Origin: Rhodopseudomonas sp. BAL398 | Lineage (GTDB): Bacteria; Pseudomonadota; Alphaproteobacteria; Rhizobiales; Xanthobacteraceae | DNA: 64,000 bases | Direction of reading: 5' to 3' | Assembly (NCBI RefSeq): GCF_033001325.1 | Contig: NZ_CP133111.1 | Location: forward strand, 2,170,001-2,234,000 | Shown here: piece by piece, positions 61,980 to 64,000 of the stretch | How the letters are laid out: each line of letters starts with the position of its first letter | Position numbering within the stretch: the stretch's first letter is position 1 | Notes under the pieces: model-generated | The model's input: the letters and a program-made list of their open reading frames with translations, nothing else | Database searches by the model: none | Told to the model about the DNA's origin: nothing | Translations under genes and position numbers: made by a program

Positions 61980-62479
61980 CGCACCGCCCCCTGGGGTGCC
62001 GCGTCGGCGGTCTGCCCGGCCGGCGGCGCGCCCGGCTTGTCGGCGTAGTCGTCTTTCCAGTGGCCCTGCTTCTTCAGCGCGTCGGCGACGTCCTTGGGCA
62101 TGTATTTTTCGTCATGCTTGGCCAGCACGGTGTCGGCCTCGAACACGCCGGCGGAATCCAGCGCGCCCTCGGCGATCACGCCCTGCCCCTCGCGGAACAG
62201 ATCGGGCAGGATGCCCTTGAATTTCACCGGCAGAGTGGCGCCGCCATCGGACACTTTGAACGCCACCGCCAGATCGGCGCCGCGCTGCACCGAGCCCTGC
62301 TCGACCACGCCGCCGAGCCGAAACCGCTTGCCGGGGCCGATATGTTTTTCCGCCGCCATCGTCGGGGTCGAGAAGAACACGATCGAGTCGCGCATCGCGT
62401 TCAGCACCAGCGCCGCCGCGATTGCGAGCACGAGACCCGCGCCTCCGATCATCGTCAACCGTCGCTGTTTCCTGGTCAT
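61976..62479 (-). CDS. ccmE: Periplasmic haem chaperone CcmE
   Basis: The 167-residue protein has an N-terminal anchor helix ([19 protein letters not shown]) and an OB-fold periplasmic domain with [13 protein letters not shown] and [21 protein letters not shown]. The covalent haem-binding His lies in [10 protein letters not shown] near residue 123. The C-terminal tail is Ala/Pro-rich. It carries haem from CcmC to CcmF. It lies 26 bp after ccmI and overlaps ccmF. Confidence 0.95.
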   Translation of the reverse strand: MTRKQRRLTMIGGAGLVLAIAAALVLNAMRDSIVFFSTPTMAAEKHIGPGKRFRLGGVVEQGSVQRGADLAVAFKVSDGGATLPVKFKGILPDLFREGQGVIAEGALDSAGVFEADTVLAKHDEKYMPKDVADALKKQGHWKDDYADKPGAPPAGQTADAAPQGAVR

Positions 62480-62505
62480 GCCAACCTATCAGTGTTGAGT
62501 GGGGC

Positions 62506-63609
62506 TCAGCCGTCGAGCCCGAGATCCTTCAGCCCGTCATTGAGCCGCCGCAATGTGTCAGCATTGCCGCCGACCGCCTGGCGGGCCTGGGTTCGCGCGT
62601 CCTTGGCCTTGTCGGCGTCGCCCAGCACCATATAGGCACGGACCAGCCGCAGCCATCCCTCGACGTCGTCGCCATTCTGCTTCAGCCGGCTCGCCAGCCG
62701 GTCGACCATGCCGCGAATCATGGCGTTGCGGTCGGCCGGGGTCATGTCCTTGGCGGCGGCGACCTTGTCGTCCGGCAGCGCCGGCACCGCGACGCCGCCG
62801 ACGCGGGCCAAGGCGGCCTGCAGCATCGGCCGCCACGGCGCATCCGCCGGCGCCTTCTCCAGCAAGGCGCGCCAGATCGTGGCGGCGTCCTTGGGCCGGC
62901 CGTCCTGTTCGGCGGCAAGCCCCAGGAAATAATGCGACTTGACCTCGTCGGCGTTCAACGTCAGCGCCTTTTCGAACTCGGTCTTGGCCTCGTCGGTGAC
63001 CACGCCGCCGGCCGCCATCGTGATCATCTCGCCGAGATCGGCGCGGCGCTGCGCGGTATCCCCCGCATAGGTGATGGCGTTGCGATAGGACCGCACCGCG
63101 TCGTCGAACCGGCCGAGTTTGGCCTGCACCGGCGCCAGCACCGCCCAGCCGCGGCCATCAGTCGGGGTCTTTTCCAGATGGGCCTCGACCTGCTCAACCA
63201 GATTTTCCAGCGGCTGCGAGGTTGGCGGCGCCTGGGCCCGCTGCGCCAGCGGCGCGTCATCAAGTCGCGGCGAGCCGAGCGGAAGATAGAACGCCACCGC
63301 CAGCGCCGGCAGTCCGACCAGCGCGATCACCGCCACCGCGCGGCGCAATCCCTTGCGCGACGAGGTCGGCGGCGCACGTTCGGAATCGGCGCTCGCGAGC
63401 AGCCGACGGCTGATTTCGACCCGCGCCGCGGCGGCCTCGGGCGCCGCGATCAGGCCAGCGGCGCTGTCACGGTCGATCTCGGCAAGCTGATCCTTATAGA
63501 CATTGGCCTCGGAGCCCTGGCGCGATCGACGCCCGCCACGTGCCAGTGGCCACAGCACGGCAAAGGCCGCAGCAGCCGTCATCATCGCGAACACAAACCA
63601 CAGCGTCAT
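62506..63609 (-). CDS. ccmI: Cytochrome c maturation protein CcmI (CycH)
   Basis: A 367-residue protein with two N-terminal transmembrane helices (residues 1-20, and about 88-108 in LRRAVAVIALVGLPALAVAFYLPLG) around a leucine-zipper-like cytoplasmic loop (VYKDQLAEIDRDSAAGLI). A periplasmic TPR domain from residue 130 onward (GRGWAVLAPVQAKLGRFDDAVRSYRNAI; SHYFLGLAAEQDGRPKDAATIWRALL) binds apocytochrome c and presents it to CcmFH. It is the first gene of the ccmI-E-F-H operon. Confidence 0.93.
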   Translation of the reverse strand: MTLWFVFAMMTAAAAFAVLWPLARGGRRSRQGSEANVYKDQLAEIDRDSAAGLIAAPEAAAARVEISRRLLASADSERAPPTSSRKGLRRAVAVIALVGLPALAVAFYLPLGSPRLDDAPLAQRAQAPPTSQPLENLVEQVEAHLEKTPTDGRGWAVLAPVQAKLGRFDDAVRSYRNAITYAGDTAQRRADLGEMITMAAGGVVTDEAKTEFEKALTLNADEVKSHYFLGLAAEQDGRPKDAATIWRALLEKAPADAPWRPMLQAALARVGGVAVPALPDDKVAAAKDMTPADRNAMIRGMVDRLASRLKQNGDDVEGWLRLVRAYMVLGDADKAKDARTQARQAVGGNADTLRRLNDGLKDLGLDG

Positions 63610-63742
63610 TCAAAGAGATTCCGGTGACAACGTCGGCGCAAGGCGCATCAATGGGCGGCGCCCAGGCCCGGTTACATGGCCGGAACGCAGCCGCCATTGT
63701 CAATGGCCGTACACCGCCACGGCGATCAAATCTTGATATGAA

Positions 63743-64000
63743 TCAAGGGCGCGATCCGCCGGCGCGGACCGGCTTGCGCTCCACCACGACCATCGCGCTC
63801 TCGGCCGCCCGGCTCATCAGCGAGGCATAATCCTGGCCGAACAGCAATTCGCAGAACCGGATCGCGGTCTGCGCCTGCATCTGCCGGAACGGCTTCACCC
63901 TGGCATCGGCGCCGCGCAGCGACTGCACTAGGGATTCGGTCGATTTCTCGACATATTGCTGCAGGTCCGAATAGGTCCGCAGCGTCACCTCGTTGATCGC
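63743..64000 (-). CDS. C-terminal part of a helical, phasin-like protein (runs off window)
   Basis: The frame is open to the window edge; the last 85 or so codons are present. The visible sequence is all-helical and amphipathic (EVTLRTYSDLQQYVEKSTESLVQSL, then QTAIRFCELLFGQDYASLMSRAAESAMVVVERK), like phasin-family proteins that coat polyhydroxyalkanoate granules. The identification is tentative because the N-terminal part lies outside the window. Confidence 0.5.
   Translation of the reverse strand, partial: AINEVTLRTYSDLQQYVEKSTESLVQSLRGADARVKPFRQMQAQTAIRFCELLFGQDYASLMSRAAESAMVVVERKPVRAGGSRP

Noticed and set aside
60135-62048. Plus-strand frame of 637 codons opposite ccmF
   Set aside because: Antisense shadow of ccmF; Gln/Arg/His-rich with no protein-like hydrophobic pattern.

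Overview
The window is high-GC alphaproteobacterial chromosome. Several features point to the Rhodopseudomonas/Bradyrhizobium group (Nitrobacteraceae): the aerobic-type cobalamin genes, a DUF1236 protein, the order degP - response regulator - histidine kinase - glnE, the cytochrome c maturation order ccmI-E-F-H, and the intergenic repeat families. This assignment rests on gene content and style, not on a database match.

Layout. 1-5600: a NorQ/CbbQ-type AAA ATPase and the start of its VWA partner, then a late cobalamin block (cobT, cobB, an alpha-ribazole-phosphatase-like phosphatase, cobS). 5640-17830: a four-gene minus-strand cluster of unknown function. Three small genes carry four copies of one domain (motif LNxSDGxGxxFNGxN) and lie upstream of a single 10-kb gene for a 3332-residue protein with no signal peptide. 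This is the best candidate for an undescribed system. 18200-21600: a LysR regulator divergent from two alpha/beta hydrolases (epoxide-hydrolase type). 22600-29270: a GntR/FCD regulator, a decayed oxalyl-CoA decarboxylase gene (oxc), an intact formyl-CoA transferase (frc), then a ketopantoate-reductase-like protein, an FAH-family enzyme, a nitronate-monooxygenase-like enzyme and an MDR oxidoreductase. 29390-33710: a CDF metal transporter, a PleC-like PAS histidine kinase and a small membrane protein. 33620-37370: a PepSY protein and a TonB-dependent siderophore receptor, preceded by a tRNA-Leu-like sequence.

37526-44090 is a six-gene operon: two-domain ABC permease, binding protein, ATPase, MarR regulator, and LeuC/LeuD-type hydro-lyase. 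Two near-identical palindromes 20 bp apart precede it and are probably the MarR operators. This looks like uptake plus first-step metabolism of a small carboxylate. 44406-53782 holds glnE, a histidine kinase, its presumed response regulator and degP. The kinase and regulator genes are separated by about 2.2 kb carrying a RES/Xre toxin-antitoxin pair and two AT-richer, translationally coupled membrane-protein genes. 54120-55600: a ferredoxin-rubrerythrin fusion and a shorter rubrerythrin paralogue. 55826-58682: a soluble triple-PAS chemoreceptor divergent from a PAS/DHp protein that lacks the kinase ATPase domain. 58736-63609: the ccm cluster, interrupted between ccmF and ccmH by a RelE/HTH toxin-antitoxin module whose promoter palindrome contains the ccmH start codon. 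The right edge holds the C-terminal part of an unidentified helical protein.

Several families of dispersed palindromic repeats sit between genes; in two places the last bases of a repeat supply the stop codon of the neighbouring gene.
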